Shown in pieces: positions 14,738 to 24,641 of a DNA stretch of 30,476 bases; position 1 is the first letter of the stretch; each line of letters opens with the position of its first letter. This DNA comes from an uncultured bacterium. Lineage in GTDB: Bacteria; Actinomycetota; Coriobacteriia; Coriobacteriales; Coriobacteriaceae. The DNA is taken from contig CAJMRE010000025.1 in NCBI GenBank assembly GCA_905215755.1, forward strand, positions 1 to 30,476, read 5' to 3'. The position numbers and the translations under genes are program-made. A model generated the notes under the pieces. It made no database searches and was not told where the DNA came from. It was given only the letters and a program-made list of their open reading frames with translations.

Positions 14738-16180
14738 TTAATGAGCGAGGCGGTAGAAATCCATCGACGCCGCACCCTCGGCGTGCAGCTCCATCGCCGG
14801 AACCGCCGGCGAATAGGTACGGCTCGTAAGTGCCGCCTCGCCACCGTTGGCAAAAATCTCGACCATCGTAGTGTCCGAAAGCACGCGCAGGTCGCGAAGT
14901 TCGCCGAGCTCGATCGACCTCTGGTCGCGTCCATAGCCTTCGTCGCCCATATCGAGGGTAAGCATCCCGTCCGTATAACGCACAAAGACACCCTTGCGGA
15001 TTTCGAGCTCGATCATCTTGGCTCCCTCGCAGGAAACCACGACATCAAACAGGCGTCCCGGCTCCTCAACGGTCTCACCGCCTACAGCACGAACGCAATC
15101 GCCGCGCATCCTCTCAATCTCGTGCGCCGGCCACTGGCAGAGCTTGCCGCCGCGCATGCTCAGCTCTCTCGGCATCGTCAGCGCGCACTGCCACCCGCGC
15201 GCCACCGTCGGGTTTTCTGCCGTCGCATCGGGGCAACCCGACCATCCGATCATCAAACGCCGGCCTGCAGCATCCTCAAAGGACTGCGGAGCATAGAAAT
15301 CAAAACCGGCATCGACCATCGGGGGCATGCCCTGCCCGACGATTTTAAAGCTCGGCGCCTCCCAATCGGCCTCGATGGGGAACCACACGCACTGATGCGG
15401 ATTGCGGTAACGCCAACCATCGGCAGGCACACCCTGCGGGCAGCAAACGAGAATAAGCTCGCCATCAAGCTCAAACAGATCAGGGCACTCCCACATAAAG
15501 CCAAACTTCTCGCCCAGCTCAATGCGCGTCGCATAGCTCCAGACCCCTAAATCACACGAAGTATAGACAAGCACGCAGCCACGGTCGTCTTTCGTACGAG
15601 CGCCCAGAACCATGTAGTAGATACCATCGTGCTCAAGGATCTTGGGGTCGCGCACGTGTGTACCGATATCGTCGGGGTAATCGACTGGTCCAACAGCCAT
15701 GCGCTTCTCGCCCAATTCGTCGGGATTCTCGGCAACCATATGAATCTGGTTTTGCTCACGGCCCGTCAACACGTAGTCGTAATCATCGCGGTCAAAATGC
15801 TTGACGTTGCCGGTATAGAAGTAGTGAATCTTGCCATCACGTACAAAGGCAGAACCAGAATACGCTCCGCTCGAATCCAAATCGGAATCGGGGAACAGCA
15901 CGGGGCCGTGATTCTCGTACGTCACAAAATCCTTTGTCGTCAGATGGTTCCAAAGCACTGGACCGCCATGCGCAGCATCGAACGGATCGTATTGATGATA
16001 GATGTGATACGTATCACCAATCTGAACCAAACCGTTGGGGTCGTTGAGCCAGCCAAGCTCAGGCTCCACATGGAACAGAAGCCTATCGGGGTCGGACGCG
16101 ATGCGAGCCGCCGTCTCATCCTGTCCGACACGCCACTGCTCATAGTCCGCGCGTGTCACCTTGTTTTTTTGATTTAACAT
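14738..16180 (-). CDS. scrB: Sucrose-6-phosphate hydrolase (GH32)
   Basis: The 480-residue GH32 enzyme hydrolyses the beta-fructosyl bond of phosphorylated sucrose delivered by the PTS. All canonical motifs are present: WLNDPNG at 44-50 (nucleophile Asp47), RDPK at 177-180 (transition-state stabiliser), and WECPDLF with the acid/base Glu231. The five-bladed propeller extends to about 345. A C-terminal beta-sandwich follows with the DTTMVEIFANGGEAALTSR pattern typical of the family. It is the last gene of the three-gene operon GH32 - PTS IIBC - GH32 and is cytoplasmic, with no signal peptide. The substrate is inferred from the PTS partner; related fructoside phosphates are possible. Confidence 0.93.
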   Translation of the reverse strand: MLNQKNKVTRADYEQWRVGQDETAARIASDPDRLLFHVEPELGWLNDPNGLVQIGDTYHIYHQYDPFDAAHGGPVLWNHLTTKDFVTYENHGPVLFPDSDLDSSGAYSGSAFVRDGKIHYFYTGNVKHFDRDDYDYVLTGREQNQIHMVAENPDELGEKRMAVGPVDYPDDIGTHVRDPKILEHDGIYYMVLGARTKDDRGCVLVYTSCDLGVWSYATRIELGEKFGFMWECPDLFELDGELILVCCPQGVPADGWRYRNPHQCVWFPIEADWEAPSFKIVGQGMPPMVDAGFDFYAPQSFEDAAGRRLMIGWSGCPDATAENPTVARGWQCALTMPRELSMRGGKLCQWPAHEIERMRGDCVRAVGGETVEEPGRLFDVVVSCEGAKMIELEIRKGVFVRYTDGMLTLDMGDEGYGRDQRSIELGELRDLRVLSDTTMVEIFANGGEAALTSRTYSPAVPAMELHAEGAASMDFYRLAH

Positions 16181-16204
16181 CGCCGTTGACTTTCTCGTCT
16201 ATGG

Positions 16205-16242
16205 GGAAGGACGCTCGACTCACACGAGTCGAACGCCCTTCC
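16205..16242. repeat. Intercistronic hairpin between the PTS gene and scrB
   Basis: GGAAGG..GCTCGACTC and GAGTCGA..CCTTCC form an imperfect 17-bp stem around an ACAC loop, in the 101-bp gap of the operon. There is no U-tract on the minus strand, so RNA processing or stabilisation fits better than termination. Confidence 0.5.
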
Positions 16243-16281
16243 TCAAATGGACTTATCCTCAGATTACACTGAACGGCTCAA

Positions 16282-17733
16282 CTAGAAGCTAACGTCAAAG
16301 CCAGCGCCAGCGCCCTCTTCATCGGTGGTCGGCACGCCCTTTGCCTTGTTGTAGGCAAAGATCAAGACGATCGGCACGATAAAGGCGATGAGATTGCCAG
16401 CCACATACCACACGAGGGTCTCGGGCGTGACGATGAGCAGGCCAAGCACGCCGGTCAGACCCTGACCGATAGCGCGCACCTCAAAGAGCTTGACGAAGGC
16501 ACCGCCGCAGCCTGCACCGATGCATGCGCAGATGAACGGAATGATCGAATAGCGCATGTTTGCAGCAAAGATAGCGGGCTCGGAGATTCCGACCAGCGTC
16601 GGGATAAAGGACGACATGCAGATGTTGCGCTCTTTGGAGTGCTTCTTGTGAATGAGGTACATACCGATGGCGCCGCCGCCCTGGGCGATGATGGAAACCG
16701 ACCAGATGGCCTGGATGTAGTTGAAGCCAGTCGTGGCAACAAGGTTTGCCTCGATACCCTGGATGAACTGATGCGTACCGGTAACGACGAGCGGCTGCAG
16801 GAACGCGGCGAAGACAAAGGCACCAAAGACGCCCATCCTGTTGTACAGGATATCGATTACGCCGGCGAGGACGTCACCGATCAGGTTGCCGAGCGGGCCG
16901 AACACGGTGAACAGGGCGACGTTAGCAAGAATCAGGGTAACGGTCGGGACAAAGACGAACGAAACGACCTCGGGGATGTACTTCTGGGCAATCTTTTCGA
17001 CCTTGGCCATAAACCAGGCAGTCAGAATTGCAGGGAATACTCCGCCCTGGAAAGCAACCATGGGAATGGATAGCGGACCAAAGTTCCAATACTCAGCACC
17101 CGTCGGGTCCATAACGAACGTGTTGCGGTTCATAAGGCTCGGGTGAACCATGACGATACCGACGAGGATGCCCAGGATCGGGTTACCGCCAAAACGCTTG
17201 ACCGCGCTGTACATAACCAGGACAGGCAGGTAGTCGAACGTGGTGGCGATAATGGCAAAGAAGCTTGCGAGGTTCTTGAGGAACTCGCTGTGATCGGCGA
17301 GGCTGCCTTCCATGCCAAAGAGGCCGTTGGCAACGATCAGCGACTTAAGGCCGATGATGATTGCAGCGCCGACGAAGGCGGGAATGATGGGGATAAAGAT
17401 GTCCGAGAATACCTTGAGGACCGAGAAGAACTTGCCCTTCTTGTCCGCCTCAGCGCCCTTGACCTCGGAAGCACTGATCTCCTTAACGCCCGTCAGAGCC
17501 ATAAACTCATCGTAAACCTTGTTGACGGTACCGGTACCGAAGATGATCATGAGCTGGCCGCTGTTGTACAGCACGCCCTTGACGCCATCGATGTTCTCGA
17601 GCTCGGCCTTGTTGTATTTGCTCGTATCCTTGAGCACCAGACGCAGACGGGTCACGCAATGCGTGGCGCCCTCGATGTTCTCCAGTCCGCCGACGTTGTC
17701 GACGACTTGCTGGGACACTGCCTTGTAGTCCAT
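16282..17733 (-). CDS. PTS beta-glucoside/sucrose-type EIIBC permease
   Basis: The 483-residue phosphotransferase permease imports and phosphorylates a sugar. The N-terminal IIB domain has ATHCVTRLRLVLKD with the phosphorylated Cys26. A linker is followed by a IIC membrane domain from about residue 100, with roughly ten hydrophobic segments. These include the GSTxF-like core GTHQFIQGIEANLV and the GISEPAIFAANMRY loop typical of the glucose/sucrose family. There is no IIA domain, so a IIA from elsewhere must phosphorylate it, as in many ScrA-type systems. GGAGAGG precedes the ATG at 17733. Its position between two GH32 hydrolases points to sucrose or a short fructoside as substrate. The gene name scrA would be an inference. 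Confidence 0.9.
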   Translation of the reverse strand: MDYKAVSQQVVDNVGGLENIEGATHCVTRLRLVLKDTSKYNKAELENIDGVKGVLYNSGQLMIIFGTGTVNKVYDEFMALTGVKEISASEVKGAEADKKGKFFSVLKVFSDIFIPIIPAFVGAAIIIGLKSLIVANGLFGMEGSLADHSEFLKNLASFFAIIATTFDYLPVLVMYSAVKRFGGNPILGILVGIVMVHPSLMNRNTFVMDPTGAEYWNFGPLSIPMVAFQGGVFPAILTAWFMAKVEKIAQKYIPEVVSFVFVPTVTLILANVALFTVFGPLGNLIGDVLAGVIDILYNRMGVFGAFVFAAFLQPLVVTGTHQFIQGIEANLVATTGFNYIQAIWSVSIIAQGGGAIGMYLIHKKHSKERNICMSSFIPTLVGISEPAIFAANMRYSIIPFICACIGAGCGGAFVKLFEVRAIGQGLTGVLGLLIVTPETLVWYVAGNLIAFIVPIVLIFAYNKAKGVPTTDEEGAGAGFDVSF

Positions 17734-17778
17734 GTTCCTCTCCATTCCTTTTCTAAATCATAAAACGGTTCGTTGCCG

Positions 17779-19161
17779 CTACAGAGACGCGATCGTTGCG
17801 TTTGCGCACTTGAGCGCACCGTCGGTGACGGTAAGCGCCACACCCTGGCCCTGCTTGTTGCAGAAGCGAGCGTTGAGCGCAACATCATCGACAAAGATGG
17901 TCGCGATGTCGTCGTCGACGACCAGACGCACATGGTGAGTGCCCTCGCCCTTAAAGAACAACGGACGCTCGAGGCCCATGTTGTTGACCTGGAACCACGG
18001 GTACTGGGGAGCCGGCGTGAACTCGAGCTTGCCCTCGCGCAGGTTGGCGCGGAACTCATAGGCAAGACCGGTCTCGGCGTCCTCGGCGAACTTGACCGAG
18101 AAGCCGGCAGCGTTACCGCCGAGCTCAATGTCGGCATCGAGCAAGTAGGTGGAGCCGGCATCCGCGGCGAGCACCTGCTCGACCTTGCCCGACTCGCAGG
18201 AAAGCTCAAAGGTCTCGACTGCCTTAGCCTCGCCAAAGGCGCCAAGCATGCTGTCGGGGAGCTTGGTGCCGAGCGTTCCGTCGGCACGCTGAACGATCTC
18301 GAGGGGCATAAAGGTGCCACCCCATAGGTAAGAGCTGGGGTCGCCGCCCTCGTCACGCGTAGGAACCCAACCGAAGAGAACGCGACGCTCGCCATCGAAT
18401 GCGGTGCGAGCGGCGTAGTACGCGCGGCCGTCGAAGGAGTCGTCAGCGGGGGTAATCCAAGGACCGTTGATGGACTTGGACATGCGGTAACGGGTCTTGT
18501 TGCCGTCGCTGTACTCGGAAAAGACGAGGTACCACCAGTCGCCCATCTTAAAGAGATCAGGCATCTCAAACATGGTGTACAGGCCCGGGTTCCACCAGTC
18601 GCCCTGGAACTCCCAGTTGGTCAGATCCTTGGAGGTGAACTTGACCAGGCGGCCGGTCATCAGACGCTTGTCCTCGCCCACACGCGTGCCGAGGATGAGC
18701 ATGTACTCTTCGTTCTCCTCATCCCAAAGCACAAAGGGATCGCGCCAGTTGCGGTCATCGTAACCCTCCTGGGGCGGAAGCAGCGTCTCGGCGATGTTCT
18801 TCTCCCACTTGACGGCGTCGTCGCTCGTTGCGTGAAGAAGAACCTGCTTCATCAAACGTGCGCGGACCTTATCGCGATTGCAACCAGTGTAGAGCGCATG
18901 GTACTTGTCGCCCACCTTAAACACCGTGCCGGCATAAATGTACTGGTCGACTTCCTCGTCGCCGCCGCGCTCAAGGCTCTCGCCAAAGTCCTTGTAGTTG
19001 ACGAAATCCTTGGTCGTAGCGAGTGCCCAGCCAAACGGCTCTCCGAAAGGTTCGGGGTTACGCGTGTCACGCTGATGATAGAGATAGAACGTGCCGTCCT
19101 CGCCGTACGGCATGATGTCGCCTACCCAAATTCCCTCAGGCTGGTAATACACCTTGTGCAT
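17779..19161 (-). CDS. Divergent GH32 beta-fructofuranosidase-like hydrolase
   Basis: This 460-residue protein belongs to a GH32 subgroup in which the WxNDPNG motif is replaced by EGIWVGDIMPYGEDG. The candidate nucleophile is Asp15. The other catalytic motifs remain: WRDPFV at 139-144 and MFEMPDLF with Glu199 as acid/base. YLYHQRD takes the place of the usual aromatic strand, and GRAYYAARTAFDG and VLFGWVPTRD follow. The C-terminal beta-sandwich (from about 310) has RLVVDDDIATIFVDD. There is no signal peptide, so it is cytoplasmic. AAGGA is eight bases before the ATG at 19161. It is the first gene of the sucrose/fructoside operon, 45 bp ahead of the PTS gene. The substrate may differ from that of ScrB. 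Confidence 0.85.
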   Translation of the reverse strand: MHKVYYQPEGIWVGDIMPYGEDGTFYLYHQRDTRNPEPFGEPFGWALATTKDFVNYKDFGESLERGGDEEVDQYIYAGTVFKVGDKYHALYTGCNRDKVRARLMKQVLLHATSDDAVKWEKNIAETLLPPQEGYDDRNWRDPFVLWDEENEEYMLILGTRVGEDKRLMTGRLVKFTSKDLTNWEFQGDWWNPGLYTMFEMPDLFKMGDWWYLVFSEYSDGNKTRYRMSKSINGPWITPADDSFDGRAYYAARTAFDGERRVLFGWVPTRDEGGDPSSYLWGGTFMPLEIVQRADGTLGTKLPDSMLGAFGEAKAVETFELSCESGKVEQVLAADAGSTYLLDADIELGGNAAGFSVKFAEDAETGLAYEFRANLREGKLEFTPAPQYPWFQVNNMGLERPLFFKGEGTHHVRLVVDDDIATIFVDDVALNARFCNKQGQGVALTVTDGALKCANATIASL

Positions 19162-19209
19162 CCGAGACTTCCTTTCCACGACATACTAACTCGGTACAAT
19201 GGCAAGATA

Positions 19210-19241
19210 TGTCAATCGTTTTCATATGTCAAACGTTTTCA
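19210..19241. promoter_or_regulatory. Two direct LacI-type operators overlapping the operon promoter
   Basis: TGTCAATCGTTTTCA (19210-19224) and TGTCAAACGTTTTCA (19227-19241) are 17 bp apart and carry the CG-centred core typical of LacI-family sites. On the minus strand TTGACA (plus 19226-19231) and TATCTT (19203-19208) form a promoter with a 17-bp spacer, so the two operators cover it from the -35 outward. A matching site precedes the adjacent LacI-type gene. Sites are seen; binding is inferred. Confidence 0.7.
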
Positions 19242-19275
19242 CACCAATACGTCTTTTCGCAGTTCCAGTCGTCGG

Positions 19276-19288
19276 CAAACGGTTGACA
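19276..19288. promoter_or_regulatory. Possible third, weaker LacI-type site
   Basis: CAAACGGTTGACA keeps the half-site TGTCAA (on the minus strand) and the central CG of the operators 35 bp away. It may serve cooperative binding or looping. It lies between the operon promoter and the regulator's 3' end. Confidence 0.4.
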
Positions 19289-19344
19289 TATGCCGGTGAA
19301 CGGTCATCAGAGGCGTTTGAGGAATTCTTTTGGCACGGGATGAA

Positions 19345-20355
19345 CTACGCGGTTTTGCCCTCAATGAGTTCAACGGGGAGCTTGATATTCGATTCGGGAT
19401 TATCGCCGTTAATAAGAGCGATGATGGATTGCGCCGCGAGCTCTCCGATGCGATCGATATCTTGACGTACGGTTGTTAAGTCAGGCATAAACGTCATAGT
19501 TCGGCGGGCACCATCCGCGCCCACGACCTTAATATCGCCCGGAGCGCTCAAGCCGCGCTGCTTCATCACGTTAAGACAGATAGCCGCCATCGTGTCGTCT
19601 CCCGCAAAGATGCCGTCAATATCGGGGTTCTCATCGAGGATCTTCGCAACGACCGCGCTCTTTTCGTCGTCGGGCTTAACGAACTCAACCTCACGGACAA
19701 GCGCGGGCAAACCGGCCTGCTCAACAACATCGAGGTAGGCATCGGTACGCTTATTGGCAGGCATGCGCATGCGGCTATTGCTGCGCAGGCACAGGATGCG
19801 TGAACATCCGTCATCGATCAGGCGACGCGTGGCAAGTTCGCCGATGCTATAGCTGTCGCTCGCAATCTGAACAGAGGCTTCGCCAAGGTCGCAGTCGATA
19901 CCAACCAGACTCAAGCCCATCTCGGCATACGCCTCGGCACCGATATTAAGCGAGTTGACGATGACGCCATCAACCATATTGCGTCGAAGCATGTCGATAT
20001 AAGAGCGCTCAAGCTCGGGTCGATTGGCGCTATTGCACAGCAGCATCTTAAAACCGTTTTCGGCCAGGGTATGCTCAATGACTTGAACCACTTGGGCATG
20101 AAACGGACTGCTGACATAGGGGACGATCATACCGATAAGATTCAGGCGACCGTTGAGCATGGCACGGGCGATATCGTTGGGCGTATAGTTGATGCGCTTC
20201 ATCGCGGCATGGACCTTATCGCGGGTCTCTTGGCTAATATAGCCGCGATTATTAAGCACGCGAGATACCGTAGTAGGCGAAACCCCCGCCACCGCTGCAA
20301 CTTCCTTGATGCCAGGCTTAGCCGTATCCTTAGAACGAGCACTCTCGCGAGCCAT
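19345..20355 (-). CDS. LacI-family transcriptional regulator of the sucrose/fructoside operon
   Basis: The 336-residue repressor has an N-terminal LacI helix-turn-helix, IKEVAAVAGVSPTTVSRVLN near residues 16-35 with the hinge ARAMLNGRLNLIGMIVP. A periplasmic-binding-like sensor domain follows, including DGIFAGDDTMAAICLNVMKQRG and VGADGARRTMTFMPDLTTVRQD. The ATG at 20355 has GGGAGGG five bases upstream; an open ATG at 20376 would bypass that site. It lies upstream of the GH32-PTS-GH32 operon on the same strand. TGTCAWWCGTTTWCA sites occur at its own promoter and at the operon promoter, so it probably represses both and is released by a sugar phosphate or sugar. Confidence 0.9.
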   Translation of the reverse strand: MARESARSKDTAKPGIKEVAAVAGVSPTTVSRVLNNRGYISQETRDKVHAAMKRINYTPNDIARAMLNGRLNLIGMIVPYVSSPFHAQVVQVIEHTLAENGFKMLLCNSANRPELERSYIDMLRRNMVDGVIVNSLNIGAEAYAEMGLSLVGIDCDLGEASVQIASDSYSIGELATRRLIDDGCSRILCLRSNSRMRMPANKRTDAYLDVVEQAGLPALVREVEFVKPDDEKSAVVAKILDENPDIDGIFAGDDTMAAICLNVMKQRGLSAPGDIKVVGADGARRTMTFMPDLTTVRQDIDRIGELAAQSIIALINGDNPESNIKLPVELIEGKTA

Positions 20356-20375
20356 AGCACCCTCCCCCATCAACA

Positions 20376-20390
20376 TGTCATACGTTTACA
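20376..20390. promoter_or_regulatory. LacI-type operator upstream of the regulator gene
   Basis: TGTCATACGTTTACA matches the operators at 19210 and 19227 at 12 and 13 of 15 positions. It lies about 20 bp before the regulator start codon, consistent with autorepression. Confidence 0.65.
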
Positions 20391-20508
20391 TACGAACAAA
20401 GCATACCCCAACAAGAGCGGGAAGACGGTAACAGTACAAGTAAGTAAACGACTCATCCAAATAATTAGGAGAGTTCCGCCTAAAGGGTGACTACACAGGA
20501 CCCCGGCC

Positions 20509-20632
20509 GGGCCGCTTTGGGTTACTTTCCAAAACATTTCCGCAGGACGCAAAGGGCTCCGCCGCGCGAAGCGCGCAGCGGAGCCCTTTGCATGTCCGAG
20601 GACGTTTTGGGAAATAACCCAAAACCGGCCCC
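20509..20632 (-). ncRNA. Long two-stage hairpin element downstream of grcA (family copy 3)
   Basis: Read on the minus strand, sense to grcA, the outer arm GTTTTGGGTTATTTCCCAAAAC pairs with GTTTTGGAAAGTAACCCAAA with two G-U type changes. The inner arms CAAAGGGCTCCGC and GCGGAGCCCTTTG are perfect. The internal loop has GTCCTCGGACATG and CGTCCTGCGGAAAT, and the apex is GCGCGCTTCGCGC. The element begins about 25 bp after the grcA stop. Flanks CTAAAGGGT (20480-20488) and ACCCTTTAG might extend the pairing. Loop and apex match copies 1 and 2; the arms do not. No U-tract follows. Confidence 0.7.
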
Positions 20633-20657
20633 AGTAATCCTACAGGAGTTGAACCCT

Positions 20658-20909
20658 TTAGAACTTGTCGTGGAAGGTACGCGAAATGACCTCGTCCTGC
20701 TGCTCCTTGGTGAGCGTGTGGAAGTTCACGGCATAGCCGGAAACGCGGATGGTCAGCTGCGGGTACTTCTCGGGGTGAGCCTGAGCGTCAAGCAGCGTCT
20801 CACGGTTGAAGACGTTGATGTTCAGGTGGTGGCCACCCTTCTCGGCGTAAGCGTCGAGCATGTGGACCAGGTTATCGGCCTGAGTCTCAGAAACTTCAGA
20901 AACCTTCAT
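20658..20909 (-). CDS. grcA: Stand-alone glycyl-radical domain protein, GrcA-like C-terminal half of split pyruvate formate-lyase
   Basis: The 83-residue protein is the C-terminal glycyl-radical domain of pyruvate formate-lyase as a separate gene. GGHHLNINVFNRETLLDAQAHPEKYPQLTIRVSGYAVNF (in two blocks, near 25-45 and 46-63) matches the end of PFL, with the radical Gly58 in RVSGY and the STKEQQ-like tail TLTKEQQDEVISRTF. E. coli GrcA (127 residues) is a spare part that repairs oxygen-cleaved PFL. Here the neighbouring PFL lacks the domain, so this protein is probably a required subunit activated by PflA. It has its own ATG and a strong GAAGGAGA site. It lies 85 bp downstream of pflB, separated by two hairpins, which could set a different dosage. 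Confidence 0.9.
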   Translation of the reverse strand: MKVSEVSETQADNLVHMLDAYAEKGGHHLNINVFNRETLLDAQAHPEKYPQLTIRVSGYAVNFHTLTKEQQDEVISRTFHDKF

Positions 20910-20932
20910 AATGTGTCTCCTTCGATTAATAG

Positions 20933-20952
20933 GCGCCGGCCGAAACCGGCGC
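20933..20952 (-). terminator. GC-rich hairpin just before grcA
   Basis: GCGCCGG and CCGGCGC form a perfect 7-bp stem with a CCGAAA loop, 23 bp ahead of the grcA start. On the minus strand it is followed by TATTAATCG, not a U-tract. It may act as a weak terminator, an RNase block or a translational spacer between pflB and grcA. Confidence 0.4.
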
Positions 20953-20969
20953 GCTAATCAGTAATCGTT

Positions 20970-20992
20970 ATTGTTAGTATAGCACTAACAAT
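20970..20992 (-). repeat. AT-rich hairpin at the pflB stop codon
   Basis: ATTGTTAGT and ACTAACAAT form a perfect 9-bp stem with a 5-base loop, starting two bases after the pflB stop. Together with the GC-rich hairpin at 20933-20952 it fills the pflB-grcA gap. Confidence 0.5.
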
Positions 20993-20994
20993 AG

Positions 20995-23046
<2,052 letters not shown>

Positions 23047-23441
23047 TGTGTAACCACGCTCCTAGTTACGTGTAATGCGGCGCTCTCTCACACCGCTGCT
23101 TATTGAATTCTTGAATTTTCGGCTTGCACTACCGGCTTCTTCCGTTCTTCACCACATGTTGGTGCAGGGAAAAACGTTTGTCCACCTTGGAACTGCAACC
23201 CAAAACCCAAGATTTCACCCGTTTGAGAAGGATAACATAGCGACCCTCTCCATCTGGGCTGTTATATGTTTCTTTTTTTATATCATAAGGGCGTTTTTTA
23301 CAAACCCGCAGGAAATGCGAGCGCGAACAACTACCGTTCACCGATTTGTATGTTATTTTTCCTTGCCTTTGTACGACGTTCGCTCTAGCTGTTATGCCAG
23401 CTTTAGCAGGGTAAAGTGTCCCAGAGACCCTACAGAAACTG
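23047..23441. other. Long leader and upstream region of pflB, no gene seen
   Basis: The gap between pflB and the KdgT gene shows no credible coding frame on either strand. It holds a candidate pflB promoter (23277-23304), implying a leader of about 220 nt, and the hairpin terminator of kdgT at its right end (23442-23475). I recognised no riboswitch or Rex/FNR site in it. Confidence 0.45.
23277..23304 (-). promoter_or_regulatory. Candidate promoter of pflB
   Basis: On the minus strand TTTGTA (plus 23299-23304) and TATAAA (23277-23282) are 16 bp apart, in an AT-rich island that contrasts with the GC-rich surroundings. The start would fall near 23270. Confidence 0.4.
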
Positions 23442-23475
23442 CAGGGCGGCCACGGGATCCCCCGTGGCCGCCCTG
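23442..23475 (-). terminator. Strong hairpin after kdgT
   Basis: CAGGGCGGCCACGGG and CCCGTGGCCGCCCTG form a perfect 15-bp stem with a 4-base loop, 38 bp past the kdgT stop codon. The following minus-strand sequence CAGTTTCTGT is only moderately T-rich. Confidence 0.6.
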
Positions 23476-23513
23476 TGGCGTAGCTAGTTTTTAGCTTTGA
23501 TTGCCGCTTGGCA

Positions 23514-24533
23514 TTAGGCGGCTGCGGCGGCCTTGTCGGTCGTTGTCTTGCTATCGCCGTTGCCCTGGCCCTCAAAATGCTTGTAGCACCAGCTGGTGAC
23601 CAGCGGGGTCAAAATAGCCGTCACGATTGCGCAGGCAGCAACCTGTGCCGTAGCCGTCGCGAGCACCGCACCGCCGTACAAGGCCTCGTTGACGCTTGCC
23701 ATGGCAGCAGGCGTGGCCACATTGGCTCCGGCGCAGCTCGAAATGGCCGCACCTGCGACACCCGTACCGCCCGTGAGCTTATCGACCGCGATAACGGGAA
23801 TTGCAAAGACCACCGAGCAGATCACGCCGAGCAGAATACCGGGGAGACCGCCATTAATGAGCTGGCCAAAGGTCATGGTCGAGCCCATGGCAAAGAAGAC
23901 GAGCACGATGACGGCGGAAAGTGCCGGTGCCATCATCTTCTTAAAGCTCGGGAAGAGGTTGCCCAGAATAATGCCGACGACGATCGGCAGGATGGCGCCC
24001 ACGAGCGACCAGCCGATCGGAGCCTGACCGGCAGCGCCGAGCACGATCATCGTGACCGGAGGGCCGACAACCAGCGTGGTGATGGCGACGGCGCCACGCT
24101 CGGCCTCATTGCCCATGGTGCCCATCAGACCAGCGTACATAGCGTTGTTGGCGCCGGTGCAAGCCGCCAGCATCACCATAGCAGAGATGCCAAACAGGTT
24201 GTCGTTGAACACATAAAGGATGAGCAGCGACACGGCAACGACCACGATCTGCTTGACGGCGATGATGATGGCGCCGCGTGCAGCGGCGGCAGGAGCACTC
24301 TTAAACGAAATCGTCGTACCGACGATGAGCAAAAAAGCGCCCACGAGCGGGCCTGCGCCCTGCTGGGTCATACCAAGCGTAAAGCTGCCGAGCGTTTTGA
24401 ACAGGTCGGGGAATAGCGTGTTGAGCAGGCAGCCCAGCAAAAGCGGCACCAAAATATTGGCACCCGGGATGGAGGACATCTTAAAGAACGGCTCCTTTGC
24501 CGCCGGCGCCTCCACCGCAGTCGATTCACTCAT
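23514..24533 (-). CDS. kdgT: KdgT-family 2-keto-3-deoxygluconate permease
   Basis: The 339-residue membrane protein has about ten hydrophobic segments. Family blocks are PGANILVPLLLGCLLNTLFP, GAGPLVGAFLLIVGTTISFK, LAACTGANNAMYAGLMGTMG, and GVAGAAISSCAGANVATPAA. KdgT proteins import 2-keto-3-deoxygluconate, a pectin and uronate breakdown product, by cation symport. The C-terminal tail is hydrophilic and Thr/Ala-rich. The ATG at 24533 has AAAGGAG about seven bases upstream. It follows an SDR dehydrogenase gene on the same strand, a pairing expected for ketogluconate or uronate use, but the actual substrate is not proven by sequence alone. Confidence 0.87.
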   Translation of the reverse strand: MSESTAVEAPAAKEPFFKMSSIPGANILVPLLLGCLLNTLFPDLFKTLGSFTLGMTQQGAGPLVGAFLLIVGTTISFKSAPAAAARGAIIIAVKQIVVVAVSLLILYVFNDNLFGISAMVMLAACTGANNAMYAGLMGTMGNEAERGAVAITTLVVGPPVTMIVLGAAGQAPIGWSLVGAILPIVVGIILGNLFPSFKKMMAPALSAVIVLVFFAMGSTMTFGQLINGGLPGILLGVICSVVFAIPVIAVDKLTGGTGVAGAAISSCAGANVATPAAMASVNEALYGGAVLATATAQVAACAIVTAILTPLVTSWCYKHFEGQGNGDSKTTTDKAAAAA

Positions 24534-24590
24534 ATATATCTCCTTTGGATGCATGCGAATCGTAGCCGCACGCGCCTATGTCAGAAAGAA

Positions 24591-24622
24591 GGCGACGGTC
24601 CCGAGTCGCAGGAGCCGTCGCC
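24591..24622 (-). terminator. Hairpin between the SDR gene and kdgT
   Basis: GGCGACGG and CCGTCGCC (8 bp, extended by CTCC/GGGA) pair around a short loop. On the minus strand the stem is followed by TTCTTTCTGA. It is a probable partial terminator that would lower kdgT expression relative to the dehydrogenase. Confidence 0.6.
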
Positions 24623-24641
24623 GAATAATCATCGCGGGGTA

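Noticed and set aside
23129..23575. A 148-codon minus-strand frame in the gap upstream of pflB
   Set aside because: It crosses the strong kdgT hairpin and overlaps the end of kdgT, and its Arg/Pro-rich product has no family character.
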